Shown in pieces: positions 62,331-64,000 of a stretch of 64,000 bases of DNA (positions are counted from its first letter, which is position 1; every line of letters begins with the position of its first letter). The position numbers and the translations under genes are program-made. Under the pieces are notes generated by a model. That model saw nothing but the letters and a program-made list of their open reading frames with translations, did no database searches and had not been told where the DNA came from. The stretch is from Marsupella aquatica. Its lineage: Eukaryota > Marchantiophyta. The DNA lies in the NCBI GenBank assembly GCA_973895155.1, contig OZ316892.1:26908001-26972000 (forward strand). The letters run 5' to 3'.

Positions 62331-63977
62331 ATGGGTATTCCAGTGGCTGATTCCACTCTGAGGGAGCTAATCCCTCGGTCTAATTCAGGGAGGCTGGATG
62401 AGTCGGCTCCTCTTTCAGCCTCCGACGTGATCACTGTCCTGGAAAATATTAGGGCTCGATCCGAAGGAATTAAGAAAAAGGTTCAGAGGACAGTGACCAG
62501 CTATCACGAAGATTTTCTACGTATAATCACACAATCAGATCAGGTTATTTTGAATGTTGAGAATGTGGCTGAGCACCTGAAAAGTGTGTTAGAGCTTGTA
62601 GGTGAGAAAGAAGAAGTGGTTGTTCGTGAGGACATTGTAAGGTTTTTACCTCATGACAAAAGCATTTCCAAGACAATTGCTGGTGACGACAAGCATTCTG
62701 AAGAAGGTGATAGCGGAGCTGGTGAAATGATTAGCAGAGCGCCGGTGGATGTGGAAATTTGCAATTTAGCGGCAGAAGTACAGGGACTAAGGAGCAAAGT
62801 GAAGGAAAATGAGAAAGCTTTGGTTGTAGTGGAGACAATCTCTTCGTTACATAGCCTTATTTTGGCCACGGAGAGGAAATTTTTGCCAGGTCAGCTGGTT
62901 GAAGCTGCCCAAGACATGGTAATTCTGCAGGAAAAATTAGGACTGAAGGATGGGCAACAAGAGGCTGGAAACCAGGATCAGGATGTCAAAGTCTTTGAAT
63001 TGCTACGAGAGGAGTGGTCGATTCGCTACAATACGGTATGCGAGTACTGTCCTCCTGGTTTTCCTATGTAACAGATTGACTTACTTAGTTTTGAGTAGGC
63101 AAAGCAGTCAGCTGACCATCTTGACGAAGGTTTTCAGCAGGGAAACTCACCAGCTGAAGATGCATTACAGCTCCTTTCTTGTACTGCTTTGACTCTGTTT
63201 ATACCAGTTGACAACGTTTATCTGATCTGCCGGTTAATATTGGATGCATGACAGCTTCTAGTTCTCTTGGACGACCTAGTTTCGAAAGCAATTGTCCTGG
63301 ACGAAAGAAAATCAGAATTGACAGTGATTCGACACGTTACAAGTGATATGGTGGTAAATGGTGTTGAGGCCGGGGCAGTCGATTTGTCGTCCATTCTGAC
63401 GGCCATGGATGTGAGTGACAGTGGCGAGTTTTCTGTCATGAATCAAAATGTCAAATGCCTGGATGCAGTTGGAACTTCCCTTTCTTAATTATCATATCAT
63501 GAATTGCATTGGAATGAACTATACGGATCGACTGACTGGCGTTATCAATCTGTTAGGGGTAACGGATCAATGTATTTTAAAGATAATTTGGATGAATGCC
63601 CTGGAAGGATGACTAGAGTTTATAGCTGATCAACACAGTGCTCGTCTCTACACTCTCTCAGGGAAAGGTTATCTTTCCTTTATTGTCTCATCTTTAAGTG
63701 TCAGCTTTATTAGGCTGCATTTTGATCGGCCACTATCCGATTGTGCTTGGTAATTGATCTCTCTATTTGGAGTTCGTCATGTGTCACTCACAATTTGTCC
63801 TTTGGACAGGTTCTGGGAGTGCTGGATGTCAGGCTTGCAAAGTTTGGAGATGCGATTGTCAAACATATTTTAAGTCCGCTCCTGAAGAATTCTCAGGGTG
63901 TAGTATCTACATTGTTGCTTGGATCTGGTGTTGGCTCCACACCAAGAAGTGTTTTGAAATGGAGCTTTGGGACTCAG
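62331..63977 (+). CDS. ZW10: ZW10/MIP1 homologue, N-terminal part (runs off the window)
   Basis: ZW10 is a subunit of the Dsl1/NRZ tether for Golgi-to-ER vesicles; in Arabidopsis the homologue is MIP1, partner of MAG2. In animals it also acts at kinetochores. Exons 62331-63035, 63255-63410 and 63810-63977 join in phase 0 to give 343 residues; the donor at 63978 shows that more exons follow. Family signatures: LSASDVITVLENIRARSEGI near residue 35, SYHEDFLRIITQSDQVILNV, EVQGLRSKVKENEKALVVVE, FELLREEWSIRYNT (about 222-235), DLSSILTAMD plus VLGVLDVRLAKFGDAIVKHI across the exon 2/3 border, and LSPLL. It is predicted to be mostly alpha-helical and coiled-coil. The ATG at 62331 is the first methionine in frame; a GTG 42 nt upstream is not used. 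The product and reading are clear, and the 3' part lies outside. Confidence 0.88.
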
Positions 63978-64000
63978 GTATTTATCTGAAAGAATTACAG

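Overview
The window is nuclear DNA of a land plant. Its genes carry GT-AG introns. They include a plant-type metallothionein, a DUF1005 protein (a family known from embryophytes), a plant-like CNOT10, a CNX6/MoaE molybdopterin synthase subunit, a ZW10/MIP1 tethering protein and an organelle-type uL18. The short Cys-free spacer of the metallothionein (14 residues, against 30-40 in many angiosperm types) and the AT-rich introns lean towards a bryophyte or another non-seed plant. That lean is an inference; the species cannot be read from the sequence.

Layout. 1-1.1 kb: exons of an unrecognised minus-strand gene with an odd array of splice-donor-like repeats. 1.96-3.06 kb: metallothionein (+, 3 exons). 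5.27-6.13 kb: a TA-flanked pogo/Tigger-type DNA element with a decayed transposase. 9.1-13.9 kb: CNOT10 (-, 6 exons). 14-18.5 kb: repeats, including a long fold-back element. 19.0-20.1 kb: uL18 (+, 2 exons). 21.4-21.8 kb: CNX6/MoaE (-, single exon). 25.4-33.1 kb: a large 12-exon gene (+) that I could assemble in frame but not name. 33-43 kb: repeats plus scattered exon-like pieces on the minus strand. 43.6-45.5 kb: DUF1005 (-, 2 exons). 46.9-62 kb: gene-poor, with MITEs, tandem duplications, a 3' fragment of a retroposed element with a 26-bp target duplication, and microsatellites. 62.3 kb to the end: the 5' three exons of ZW10 (+), which runs off the window.

The recognised genes are housekeeping genes with no shared pathway: mRNA deadenylation, molybdenum cofactor synthesis, organelle translation, ER-Golgi tethering and metal binding. 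There is no operon, CRISPR array or clustered system. The observations most worth following are the unnamed 12-exon gene with an in-frame 22-residue repeat, a perfect 11-bp hairpin that buries the DUF1005 start codon, the tandem donor-site array at the left edge, the TA-flanked Tigger-like element, two tRNA-derived SINE copies and the inverted copies of a dispersed repeat 20 kb apart. Exon limits are my own splice-site readings, checked for frame continuity but not against transcripts.
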